From the NCBI RefSeq assembly GCF_009301415.1, contig NZ_CP045073.1, positions 496,001 through 560,000 of the forward strand: a stretch of 64,000 bases of DNA. The letters are read 5' to 3'. The notes below the pieces were generated by a model. That model saw nothing but the letters and a program-made list of their open reading frames with translations, searched no databases and was not told the DNA's origin. The stretch comes from Paracoccus kondratievae (GTDB lineage: Bacteria > Pseudomonadota > Alphaproteobacteria > Rhodobacterales > Rhodobacteraceae). Below are positions 16,786 to 25,131 of this stretch, piece after piece; the stretch's first letter is position 1; each line of letters begins with the position of its first letter. The translations under genes were made by a program, and so were the position numbers.

Positions 16786-18563
16786 AGCCCGATCTTCGCA
16801 ATCGAGGCCAGCAGCGCGGCGCTGTCCATCGCGCCGATCAGCCGGCTGCCCGAAGCCTCAGCCCGCGAAGGATCCAGAAAGATCATCGTCGGCGGGCCAG
16901 CAGCAGCCAGATCCTGCATCAGCGCCTGTGCCTCGGCGTTAAAGCTGGTAACGTCCAGCCGGATCGGTGCCAGATCAGCCAGCGCGGCATGAACGGCGGG
17001 ATCGGCCAGAGGCCCGCGCTCGATGGCGCGGCATGTCACGCACCAGTCAGCGGTAATGTAAACCAGCGCCGGACGCCCCTGAGCCGCGGTCAGGGCACGG
17101 CCAAGCTCGTCACGGGTCGAGACCTCGGCAAATTGTGGCCCTGCCTTGGTCGGAGCGGGCACGTCCCGTCCGGCAAGCGGCGCCAGCGGGCCCAGGGGAT
17201 CACCGGCCCCCAGCGCCGCACCAAAACCCTGAACCAACCCGGCGAAAAGCAATAGCACCCCCATAGCCGCGCCAAGCCGCCGCGTACGCGTCGTATCGCA
17301 TTCAAGCCGGTCCAGCGCACCCAGAAAGACCGCCATCCCGACCAGCAGGGCCGACCAAAGCGCCAGCGTCGCCGGACCCGGCAGCACCCGCCCCGCCAGC
17401 CAGATCGCAAAGCCCAGAAAGATCACGCCAAAGGCGCGTCTCGCGCCCTCCATCCAGCCACCGCTGCGGGGCAGGATGCGCGGACCAAAAAGCCCGATAG
17501 CAAGCAGCGGCAGCCCCTGTCCCAGCCCCAGCGCAAACAGCGCCCCAGCCCCTAAAATGACATCTCCGGTCTGGGCGATATAGATCAGCGCCCCGGCCAG
17601 CGGCGCGGTCACGCAGGGGCCAATGATCAACGCCGAGGTAAGGCCCAGCACCATAGCCCCCCCGACCGAGCCGCGACGGCTCCCGGCCCGGCCAAGGCGG
17701 GATAACAGCGCCTGCGGCAGGCGCAATTCGTAAAAGCCGAACATCGACAGGGCCAGCACCACGAATAGCACCGCAATGACAGCGATCGCGGCGGGCGATT
17801 GCAGCACCAGTTGCAGGTTCGCCCCCGACCACGCCGCAGCCACACCGAGCAGACCAAAGGCCACCGCCATCGCCAGCACATAGGCGCTGGTCAGCAACAG
17901 ACCCCGCCGCGCGGTCAGACTTTCACCCTGCGCGGCGAGCATGCCCGCGACGATGGGCAGCATAGGAAAGACACAAGGGGTAAAGGCCAGCAGCAAGCCG
18001 AAGCCCAGAAAAGCCGCGATGACCAATGCACCCCCGCCGCGCAGGGCAAGCCCCTGCACCAGCCCCTGATCCTGCGCCAGCGTCAGCCGCAGCCCGGGGC
18101 CAGCGGCCTGCGGCCTCCACCCCGCGCCTGCTTGGGCATCGCCTGCCATCAGCTTGCCCGTAGCGTCCAGCCGCGCGGTTTGTGGCGCATAGCAGATACC
18201 ATCCTGCTGACAGCCCTGCCAACGCAGGGTCACCGGCCGATCCATCCTTTCAAGCCGGACCGAGACCGCGTCGCGATAGATCTGGCCCGTGCCGAAATAG
18301 GGGTCATCGTGAACCTCGCCCCCGGGCAAAGAAAGCGGCAGGCTCTGGCCGCCCGCCTCGGCAGAAAATTCGCTGCGGTAAAGATAATACCCCTCGGCGA
18401 TGCGCCAGTTCAGCGAAAGCCCTGTTTCTCCATCGTGGCTGACGGAAAGGGCAAAGGCCTCATGCGGCGGCAAAGGTGCCTTGTGTGACTGGGCAGTGGA
18501 GGCGCTGGCGGCAAGGACCGCGATCAGCAGCGCCACAAGTGCGGGGAACAATCTCGTTATCAT
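16782..18563 (-). CDS. dsbD: Thiol:disulfide interchange protein DsbD
   Basis: 593 residues, full three-domain architecture. Signal peptide, then the periplasmic alpha domain with its Cys pair in WQGCQQDGICYAP near residue 120. The eight-helix beta domain carries cysteines in FTPCVFPMLPI and GPCVTAPLAGAL. The C-terminal gamma thioredoxin domain has ADWCVTCRAIE near residue 510. It carries electrons from cytoplasmic thioredoxin to periplasmic thiol proteins. It heads the leftward operon with TlpA-like and two DsbA-like partners, an arrangement like ScsB-ScsD-ScsC. A direct-repeat box lies 23-39 bases upstream. Confidence 0.93.
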   Translation of the reverse strand: MITRLFPALVALLIAVLAASASTAQSHKAPLPPHEAFALSVSHDGETGLSLNWRIAEGYYLYRSEFSAEAGGQSLPLSLPGGEVHDDPYFGTGQIYRDAVSVRLERMDRPVTLRWQGCQQDGICYAPQTARLDATGKLMAGDAQAGAGWRPQAAGPGLRLTLAQDQGLVQGLALRGGGALVIAAFLGFGLLLAFTPCVFPMLPIVAGMLAAQGESLTARRGLLLTSAYVLAMAVAFGLLGVAAAWSGANLQLVLQSPAAIAVIAVLFVVLALSMFGFYELRLPQALLSRLGRAGSRRGSVGGAMVLGLTSALIIGPCVTAPLAGALIYIAQTGDVILGAGALFALGLGQGLPLLAIGLFGPRILPRSGGWMEGARRAFGVIFLGFAIWLAGRVLPGPATLALWSALLVGMAVFLGALDRLECDTTRTRRLGAAMGVLLLFAGLVQGFGAALGAGDPLGPLAPLAGRDVPAPTKAGPQFAEVSTRDELGRALTAAQGRPALVYITADWCVTCRAIERGPLADPAVHAALADLAPIRLDVTSFNAEAQALMQDLAAAGPPTMIFLDPSRAEASGSRLIGAMDSAALLASIAKIGL

Positions 18564-18585
18564 GGGCTCTGGCTAAAGACGCGAC

Positions 18586-18602
18586 CTTAAGCCCACCTTA
18601 AG
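18586..18602. promoter_or_regulatory. CTTAAG-N5-CTTAAG direct repeat (PmrA/QseB-like box) between dsbD and response regulator
   Basis: CTTAAG at 18586-18591 and again at 18597-18602, one helical turn (11 bp) apart. It lies 45-61 bases before the response-regulator start and 23-39 before dsbD. The form matches the known PmrA/QseB-type box, two YTTAA half-sites spaced 11 bp. The same pattern occurs twice near 21.5 kb. Confidence 0.7.
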
Positions 18603-18646
18603 CTTTATCAACGATAGCGTGATCGTCACGAATTGCGGGGAAAACC

Positions 18647-19327
18647 ATGCGCCTCTTGATTGTCGAGGACGATCCGGCCCTTGCAGACGGGTTAAGCGTC
18701 GGCCTGGGCCTGTCCGGATTCACCGCCGATGCGGTCGGAACACTGGGTGATGCCCGCGCCGCGCTGACGGGTGGCGGCTTTGCCGGCATGGTGCTGGACA
18801 TCATGCTGCCCGATGGTTCGGGTCTGGACCTGTTGGCCGAGCTGCGCGCCGCGGGGTCGCGCCTGCCAATCCTGCTGCTGACGGCGCGCGATCAGGTACG
18901 CGACCGGGTACAAGGCCTTGATGCAGGGGCGGACGATTACCTTGGCAAGCCCTTTGACCTTGCGGAACTCGCCGCCCGCCTGCGCGCCATGCTGCGCCGG
19001 CAAGAGGGCCGGGCGGCGGCAGTGATCGAATGGAACGGGTTGCAGCTGGACCCGGCCACCATGCAGGGCAGGCGCGACGGTACGGATATCCCCTTTTCGC
19101 GCCGCGAGTTCACCATTCTTCAGGCGCTGATCGAACACCCCGGCGCGATCCTTGCCAAATCGGTGCTGGAAGAGCGGCTCTATGGCTGGCAGGCCGAAGT
19201 AGAGAGCAACACGGTCGAGGTCCATATCCACAAGCTGCGCGCCAAGCTTGGCCCCTCGTTCATCGAAACGGTCCGCGGGGCAGGCTATCGGCTGGGCAAG
19301 CCCGGCGAACAGGACGGTGGGGCATGA
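18647..19327 (+). CDS. OmpR/PhoB-family response regulator (QseB/PmrA-like)
   Basis: 226 residues. The receiver domain has the acidic pair EDD at 7-9, phosphorylation site Asp51 in VLDIMLPDGSG, Thr in LLTARD and Lys in GKPFDLAEL. The C-terminal winged helix (residues about 130-220) has FSRREFTILQALIEHPG and the recognition helix VESNTVEVHIHKLRAKLG. It overlaps the sensor kinase gene by 4 bases. Direct repeats of CTTAA occur before this gene and dsbD, before the L,D-transpeptidase and before a DsbA gene. It probably controls itself and this cell-envelope thiol set. Confidence 0.92.
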   Translation: MRLLIVEDDPALADGLSVGLGLSGFTADAVGTLGDARAALTGGGFAGMVLDIMLPDGSGLDLLAELRAAGSRLPILLLTARDQVRDRVQGLDAGADDYLGKPFDLAELAARLRAMLRRQEGRAAAVIEWNGLQLDPATMQGRRDGTDIPFSRREFTILQALIEHPGAILAKSVLEERLYGWQAEVESNTVEVHIHKLRAKLGPSFIETVRGAGYRLGKPGEQDGGA

Positions 19328-20691
19328 ACTCGATCCGCAAACGGCTGTTCGTGATCCTGCTGGTCGCCACCGGCATCATCTGGCTATCTGCGATGGGCTG
19401 GATTCAGCATTCGACGCGGGTCGAGGTCGGCCATGTTCTGGACCGCCGCCTGCAGGAATCGGCCCGCATGGTCGCCTCGCTGATCCGTCGCAACGGCGGC
19501 ATCGCCGCCCCCGATGCAGCTATGCTGGTCGACGAAGCACCGGCCCTGGCAGGCACCGGACCGCATGATTATGCCCGACAGCTGATCTGTCAGGTCTGGG
19601 GCTTTGACGGCCAACTGAAAAGCGAATCCGACGGCGCGCCATCGGGCCAGCTTGCCCGGCAGGAAGGGTTCAGCGAGCGCGAGGCCGACGGCGAGGTCTG
19701 GCGCGTCTATACCCATGTGGACCGCGAGATGGGCGTGCGCGTCATGGTGGGCGATGCACACTCGATACGTGAACGGCTGGTGCATGACGTCGCGATGGGA
19801 CTGCTCGCACCCGCCCTGCTGATCCTGCCGCTGCTGGCGGTACTGATCTGGCTGGCGGTGCGCGGCGGGCTGGCGCCGCTTGACCGGCTGACTCAGGCGC
19901 TGTCGCGCCGTCCGGCGACCGATTTAAGCCCGCTGCGTCAGGTCGATACAGCCTCGGAGCTGCGCCCGATGATCGAGGCACTGAACGGCCTGTTCCAGCG
20001 CGTCGAGGGGCTGCGCGAGCGCGAGCGCAGCTTTACCGCCTTTGCCGCGCATGAACTGAAAACCCCGCTGGCCGGGCTGAAAACGCAGGCGCAAGTCGCC
20101 GCAATGGCCCCGGACACGGCAACCCGGGATCGGGCGCTGGGGCAGATCGCGCGCGGGGTGGACCGCACTGACCGGATGGTGCGCCAACTGCTTGATATGA
20201 CAGCGGCCGAGAACGCCATCGACAGCGGCGCACCCCCGCAAGAAGGCGCGCGCATCCTTGCCGATGTCGCCGATGCGCTGGTGATTCTGGCGCAATCGCG
20301 CGGCGTCACCCTGCGGCTTGAGACCGGAGAAACCCAGTGGCGCACCACGCAGGCAGCCCTGCTGGCACCGGCACTGCGTAACCTGCTGGAAAATGCAATC
20401 CTCGCCTCGCCCAAAGGCGCGTGCGTCGAGGCACGGCTATTGCGGGACGGCGACACTGTACGCTTTGCGGTGCTGGACCGCGGCCCCGGTATTGCCGAGG
20501 CAGACCGCCCTCATGTCATCGAACGCTTTTATCGCGGTGCGTCCAGCCCCTCGGGCGGGGGCAGCGGGCTGGGCCTTTCGATCGTTGCCGCCGCGGTCCG
20601 GACGATGGGGGGTGAGCTGCGCCTGTCCCCGCGCCACAATGGCGGAGAGCGGGCAGAACTGATCCTGCCCGCCGCACCCCGCACCACCTGA
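19324..20691 (+). CDS. Sensor histidine kinase (QseC-like)
   Basis: 455 residues. Two membrane helices (residues about 8-26 and 160-182) flank a periplasmic sensor domain of about 130 residues. A HAMP-like linker follows, then the H-box FAAHELKTPLAGL near residue 240, N-box NLLENAILASP, G1 DRGPGI and G2 GSGLGLSIV. The start ATGA overlaps the response-regulator stop; the frame is open further upstream only as a shadow of that gene. The periplasmic domain has one Cys (LICQVWG). The signal is unknown; redox or copper stress would fit the neighbours but is speculation. Confidence 0.9.
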   Translation: MNSIRKRLFVILLVATGIIWLSAMGWIQHSTRVEVGHVLDRRLQESARMVASLIRRNGGIAAPDAAMLVDEAPALAGTGPHDYARQLICQVWGFDGQLKSESDGAPSGQLARQEGFSEREADGEVWRVYTHVDREMGVRVMVGDAHSIRERLVHDVAMGLLAPALLILPLLAVLIWLAVRGGLAPLDRLTQALSRRPATDLSPLRQVDTASELRPMIEALNGLFQRVEGLRERERSFTAFAAHELKTPLAGLKTQAQVAAMAPDTATRDRALGQIARGVDRTDRMVRQLLDMTAAENAIDSGAPPQEGARILADVADALVILAQSRGVTLRLETGETQWRTTQAALLAPALRNLLENAILASPKGACVEARLLRDGDTVRFAVLDRGPGIAEADRPHVIERFYRGASSPSGGGSGLGLSIVAAAVRTMGGELRLSPRHNGGERAELILPAAPRTT

Positions 20692-20721
20692 TCACATTTG
20701 GGGGTCGCCCGCTGCGCAGGC

Positions 20722-21423
20722 TCAGAAGATGGTGACCTGCGTGCCGATCTCGACCAGCGGGTAAAGCCTTGCGATATGTTCGTTATAAAGCCCGTAGCAA
20801 CCGCTTGAGGATTTACGGCCAATCTTGCGCGTATCATGGGTGCCGTGAATCAGATAGGCCGGCCAGGACAGATACAGGGCATAGACCCCCAAGGGATTGT
20901 CCGGCGCCCCGCCTTCGACCCGCTGCGGCAGACTGGGATCGCGTTGACGCATACTGGGGGTTGGCGTCCAGGTCGGGTTCTCGGCCTTGCGCACCACCTC
21001 GGTCCGGCCGCGCTTGGTCAGCTCTTCCGACACCGGGATCGAAGAGGGGAACAGCAGATAGGTGTTCCCGTCGCCCGACCAGTAATGCAGCGCACGCGAT
21101 GAGATGTCCGCCAGAATGACCCCCTTGCCAAGCGAGGGGTAGAACTCGCTCCAATGCCGATTGCGGAACGAAGACAGGTTGCGGCGGCTGTCTTTGGTCG
21201 GGTCGATCTGATAGACGCCCACATCCGGCGCCTGCCCGGCAGCCGCCGAGCCATAAACGGCCTGCCCCGTCGTCGGATCAATGGCCTGAGCCGATGCAAG
21301 CCGCGGCAGCGCCAGCCCTCCGGCGATCAGCCCGCCCAGAAACGCACGTCTGCTTGCTGTGCCATCCACAGTCGCCGTTTTGCGGCGCGGATCATGCGGG
21401 GGTTGGTGGCAAGGTTGATTCAT
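20722..21423 (-). CDS. L,D-transpeptidase (YkuD family)
   Basis: 233-residue exported enzyme that cross-links peptidoglycan stems or attaches proteins to them. Twin-arginine-like signal SRRAFLGGLIAGGLALP near residue 24, then the YkuD domain from about 90 to the end with NPLGVYAL, HGTHD and the catalytic Cys in SSGCYGLYNEH. The usual Arg two residues after the Cys (SHGCIRM) is Gly here. It is divergent from a DsbA-like gene across a region with two PmrA-like boxes. Co-regulation of a Cys-dependent wall enzyme with thiol-redox proteins makes sense. Confidence 0.88.
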   Translation of the reverse strand: MNQPCHQPPHDPRRKTATVDGTASRRAFLGGLIAGGLALPRLASAQAIDPTTGQAVYGSAAAGQAPDVGVYQIDPTKDSRRNLSSFRNRHWSEFYPSLGKGVILADISSRALHYWSGDGNTYLLFPSSIPVSEELTKRGRTEVVRKAENPTWTPTPSMRQRDPSLPQRVEGGAPDNPLGVYALYLSWPAYLIHGTHDTRKIGRKSSSGCYGLYNEHIARLYPLVEIGTQVTIF

Positions 21424-21479
21424 ATTTCACGCTCCAGTCGTTCGGGGTATCGGATCCCGCGCCCGAATGGGCGAGAAAG

Positions 21480-21496
21480 CTTAACACCAGCTTAAG
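21480..21496. promoter_or_regulatory. CTTAA-N6-CTTAAG direct repeat upstream of L,D-transpeptidase
   Basis: CTTAA at 21480-21484 and CTTAAG at 21491-21496, 11 bp apart, 57-73 bases before the transpeptidase start. Same pattern and spacing as the box at 18586-18602. Confidence 0.6.
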
Positions 21497-21522
21497 GGTG
21501 ATCAGGCGCGAACAGTTCTGCG

Positions 21523-21539
21523 CTTAAGGCTTGGTTAAG
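21523..21539. promoter_or_regulatory. CTTAAG-N5-GTTAAG direct repeat upstream of DsbA-like gene
   Basis: CTTAAG at 21523-21528 and GTTAAG at 21534-21539, 11 bp apart, 46-62 bases before the ATG at 21585. Distance to the start is nearly the same as for the response-regulator gene (45-61), which supports a shared activator site. Confidence 0.6.
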
Positions 21540-21584
21540 GCCCGCCGCCTATCAATGCGCTCCAGATCGCAGAAGGACAGGCCC

Positions 21585-22223
21585 ATGCCAGACAGAACAC
21601 TCCCCTCTCGCAACCGGCGCGAATTCCTGCAGACCGGCCTTGCGACAGGAGCCGTCATCATCACCGGCATCCCTGCCTCTGCACAGGAAAATCCCATGCC
21701 TGACGGGCTGCGTCAGGCGCTTGAACATGAAAAGCTGGGCGCAGTTCTGGGCAATCCCTCTGGTGATGTGACGCTGACCGAGTTCTTTGATTATAACTGC
21801 CCATATTGCCGCGCTTCGGTCGCTGACCTGCACCGGCTGATCCTTGAGGATCAGCAGTTGCGGGTGGTGCTGCGGGAATGGCCAGTCTTTGGTGCCGGAT
21901 CACTTTATTGTGCAAAAGTCTCACTCGCCTCGCTGCGACAGGGAAAGTTCTGGCAGTTCCACACCAGCCTGATGCGCATCAAAGGTCCGGCGGATGACAA
22001 AAGCGCCATCGCCACCGCCAGCTCGGTCGGCCTCAACATGGGTGAGCTGCGCCGCGACATGGAGGACATCAATATCGCCCGCCAGATCGAGCATTCCTGG
22101 ATTCTGGCCGAAAACATGGGGCTGTCCGGAACACCCACCTACATCGCCGGGGACTTCGGCGCGTTCGGCCAGCAATCCCTGGACGAGCTCAGGTCGATGA
22201 TCGCAGAGGTGCGCGGGGCCTAG
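21585..22223 (+). CDS. DsbA-family thiol-disulfide oxidoreductase (CPYC)
   Basis: 212 residues from the ATG with AAGGA upstream; an earlier in-frame ATG at 21531 would start inside the regulatory repeat. Signal peptide with RNRREFLQTGLATGAVIITG, linker ENPMPDGLRQAL, active site NCPYC near residue 72, cis-proline GTPTY near 180. Clear paralogue of the product at 14650-15279 (shared TLTEFFDYNCP and REWPVFG blocks). It is detached from the dsbD operon but carries the same type of upstream box, so it probably belongs to the same regulon. Confidence 0.88.
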   Translation: MPDRTLPSRNRREFLQTGLATGAVIITGIPASAQENPMPDGLRQALEHEKLGAVLGNPSGDVTLTEFFDYNCPYCRASVADLHRLILEDQQLRVVLREWPVFGAGSLYCAKVSLASLRQGKFWQFHTSLMRIKGPADDKSAIATASSVGLNMGELRRDMEDINIARQIEHSWILAENMGLSGTPTYIAGDFGAFGQQSLDELRSMIAEVRGA

Positions 22224-22249
22224 CCCAGCGCAAACTGCGCGCCGATCCT

Positions 22250-23770
22250 TTACGGATAGCTGACGGGAGTGCCGAACCCGACCGGCAGATCCAGAAAATA
22301 CCACAGGACGATCAGGATCAGATATCCCAGCGAATAGGCGATGCTATAGGGGATGATCGCGCTGAAGATTGTCCCCATCCCCACATTGCGGTCATATTTC
22401 TGCGCCAATCCCAGCAGCACAGGAAAAAAGGCGTTCAGCGGAGTCAGCGGGTTGGCGACACTGCCTCCCATACGGTGGATCGCCTGCGTCAGCGCCGGAT
22501 GGACACCAAGCTGCATCATCATTGGAACAAAGACCGGCGCAAAGACCAGATAACGCGCCGAACCGCTGATGATAAACATGTCCGCAACCGCTTCCAGCAG
22601 AAAGAACAGTATTAGGACAGCCACAACCGGCACCGCCAGCTGGGTCAGTGCCTGCCCGCCCCGAATGGCCAGTACCGCGCCCAGGTTCGATTCATTGAAA
22701 AGATACAGGAACTGGCTGACCACGATGGCGATGACAATAAAGGGAGAGACCGTCTTGACCGCCTCGGTCATCAGCCGCGCAAGATCGCTTAGGTTGCCGA
22801 TCTTGCCGGTGCCAACCCCGAACACCGTCCCGGCCAGGAAAAAGACCATCAGCAGCAACGGAAAGATCAGTCACATCAGCGGTGCATCGACCACCAGCGA
22901 ACCCGAGGGCGAACGCAGAAAGCTGTTTTGCGGAATCGCTGCGACGATGACGGCCAAAAGGAACAACCCAACCGCCAGATAGCTGCGCCGCAGCGCCCGG
23001 CGCTCGACATCCGTGACCACGATATCCGGCGTCCCCGCCAGTTCGCCTTCGTATTTTCCAAAGCGCGGCTCGACAAAGACCACCGTCACGAAGGTGGCGA
23101 TGGCAGCAACGACGATGGTGCTGGTCGCGAGCAGGTAATAGCCGTTCAGAATGTTCATGTCAAAGCTCTCATCATAAAGATGCGCCGACTGAACGCTGAT
23201 CGGGGTCAGGATCACATCGAAACCGCCCGGGATAACGCTGACGCCAAAGGCGCCTCCGACCACGGCATAGCCAAGAAACAGGCCGACCAGCGGGTGCCGG
23301 CCCATGCCCAGAAAGACGCTAGCCGAAAGGGCCGGAATGATGGCAAAGGACACATCCCCCGCCACATTGCCGATGGCAGCGATGCAGGCGATGGCAAAGA
23401 CGACATAAATGCCGCGGACATTGCGCAGAGATTGCTTAATCGCGACGGTAAAGAAGCCGACCTGTTCGGCAATACCGGTTACGGCGGCCATCACGATGAC
23501 CACTGCCAACACCGGAAAGTTTTGCAGGTTCGCCGTCAGCCTGCTCATCCAGGTCAGAATACTGTCGATTGTCAGCATGCTGCGGACAGCGATCACCTCT
23601 CCTGACTGGGGGTGGGTGGCGGTGACACCCGCCCATGACAAAAGCGCCGAAAGCAGCAGTACCAGCGCGATAATGCCCAGAAATATCGCCAGAGGATGGG
23701 GGATCTTGTTGCCGATACGCTCGACCGCACTCAGAAACCCGCGCTTTTCGATGATGACCGCATCACTCAT
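22250..23770 (-). pseudogene. AbgT-family transporter with in-frame stop codon
   Basis: The intact frame would encode 505 residues with about 12 membrane helices, the usual size of AbgT (p-aminobenzoyl-glutamate/antimetabolite) transporters. Residues 1-299 end at DAPLM. A TGA at 22871-22873 follows, and the same frame then continues LIFPLLLMVFFLAGTVFG to the end at 22250. Later family blocks are ISGSARYLVFAPVFVPMM and GGSVANPLTPLNAFFP. No frame change is needed, so it is one nonsense mutation (or a read error). Restart at ATG 22858 is possible but would give only the second half. It overlaps the M20 amidohydrolase gene by 8 bases, the typical abg pairing. Confidence 0.85.
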
Positions 23771-24950
23771 TAATTAACCCTTTGCCGCCCGAGAGGCATT
23801 CGATCGCGTATTGCGCATGCAGCGCCGCACCCAGAACCAGTGAGTTTTCGTCGATATTGAAATTCGGATGATGATGCGGAAAGTCTGAGCCCAAAGAGGG
23901 ATCTCGGATGCCGATAAAAGCAAAAACCCCGGGATAGCTGTCGAGGTAATCGGCAAAATTTTCAGACGCCATCAGCGTGTTGAACTTGGTCATTGACGAG
24001 GACAGGCCCAGATTGCGGACCGCCTGTTCGGCAATGCGGCTGAAGGTGGGATGGTTCTCAACAATCCCGCAACCCAAACCCCATTCAACCGTCGCCGTCG
24101 CCCGAAAGGTCTCGGCCGCGGTAATGGCCATACGCTCGACCGCCTGCACCATCTCAGCCTGAATCCGGGGCGAGGTGGTGCGCAAGGTCCCCTCGATCAT
24201 CACTTCTTCGGGGATGATATTCGCGCTTTCGCCACCGGCGATTTTGCCAAAGCTTAGCGAAACCGGGGCAAGCGGGTCGATCTCACGGCTGGTGATGGTG
24301 GCGCAGTTCATCACGATCGCAGCCGCGGCGATGATCGGATCAACGCCGCGATTGGGATAGGCGCCATGGGTGCCGCGCCCCTTGACCCTGATCGACAGCT
24401 TTTTCCCGGAAGCCATCCTTGATCCCGCCTCGACCGAGATCTTGCCGGTCTCAAGCTCTGACCAAAGGTGAATCCCAAAGATGGACTGAATGGGGAATCG
24501 GGCCAGCTCGGCCTTGATTTCGGCGGTGCCCATTCCGACCTCTTCGGCCTGCTGGAAGCAAAGCTTTACCGAACCCTGCAGCGCATCGCGATTGGCCCAA
24601 AGGATGCGCGCCGCAGCCAGCAGCATGGCGACATGTCCATCATGGCCACAGGCGTGCATGACGCCGGGCACGGTCGAGATATAATCCAGATGGCTATTCG
24701 CCTCATGGATCGGCAGCGCGTCCATATCAGCACGCAGGGCGACCATCGGCTCGGCCCGCGCGCCGCTGATCGTCGCAACCAGCCCGTAATCCCCGACCCG
24801 GACATAGGGGATGCCGATCCCCTCCAGCTCTGTGGCGATCAGCTGCGAGGTCTTTTCCTCTTGCAAGGATAGTTCGGGGTTGGCGTGCAGACGTCGCCGG
24901 ATAGCAATCATGTAGTCATGCTGAGCCCGAGCCCCTGCAAGAATATTCAT
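23763..24950 (-). CDS. M20 family amidohydrolase (AbgB/hippurate hydrolase-like)
   Basis: 395-residue zinc aminoacylase or carboxypeptidase relative that cleaves N-acyl amino acids or aminobenzoyl-glutamate-like amides. Visible are RRRLHANPELS near residue 18, ALRADMDALP with the metal Asp, HACGHDGHVAML, the catalytic Glu pair in QQAEEVG, and HHHPNFNIDE near the C-terminus. ATG 24950 follows AGGAGGAG. It is first in the operon and overlaps the transporter that should deliver its substrate. With that transporter broken, the enzyme may depend on another uptake route. Confidence 0.88.
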   Translation of the reverse strand: MNILAGARAQHDYMIAIRRRLHANPELSLQEEKTSQLIATELEGIGIPYVRVGDYGLVATISGARAEPMVALRADMDALPIHEANSHLDYISTVPGVMHACGHDGHVAMLLAAARILWANRDALQGSVKLCFQQAEEVGMGTAEIKAELARFPIQSIFGIHLWSELETGKISVEAGSRMASGKKLSIRVKGRGTHGAYPNRGVDPIIAAAAIVMNCATITSREIDPLAPVSLSFGKIAGGESANIIPEEVMIEGTLRTTSPRIQAEMVQAVERMAITAAETFRATATVEWGLGCGIVENHPTFSRIAEQAVRNLGLSSSMTKFNTLMASENFADYLDSYPGVFAFIGIRDPSLGSDFPHHHPNFNIDENSLVLGAALHAQYAIECLSGGKGLINE

Positions 24951-25072
24951 CCGCTTCTCCTCCTGCGCGATCAGCGCGATTGCCTGCCGCAGCAGGAACA
25001 GAATTCTGGCAGACCTCTTACAAAGCCGGACCACAGCAAAGACGCCCGTCAGAGGTGACCAGGCGTAATGCT

Positions 25073-25084
25073 AACCATCTGGTT
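25073..25084. promoter_or_regulatory. AACCA-TC-TGGTT palindrome, candidate LysR site
   Basis: Short perfect inverted repeat in the divergent region, 48 bases before the lysR start and 123 before the M20 gene start. Placement suits autoregulation by the LysR protein; unproven. Confidence 0.3.
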
Positions 25085-25131
25085 TCATACCCAGAAATAC
25101 CTTATAAAGATCGCATCCATGCTGAACGGAT

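Noticed and set aside
22871-22873. TGA in the AbgT gene as selenocysteine
   Set aside because: No selenoprotein family relation and no evident SECIS hairpin after it; nonsense mutation is simpler.
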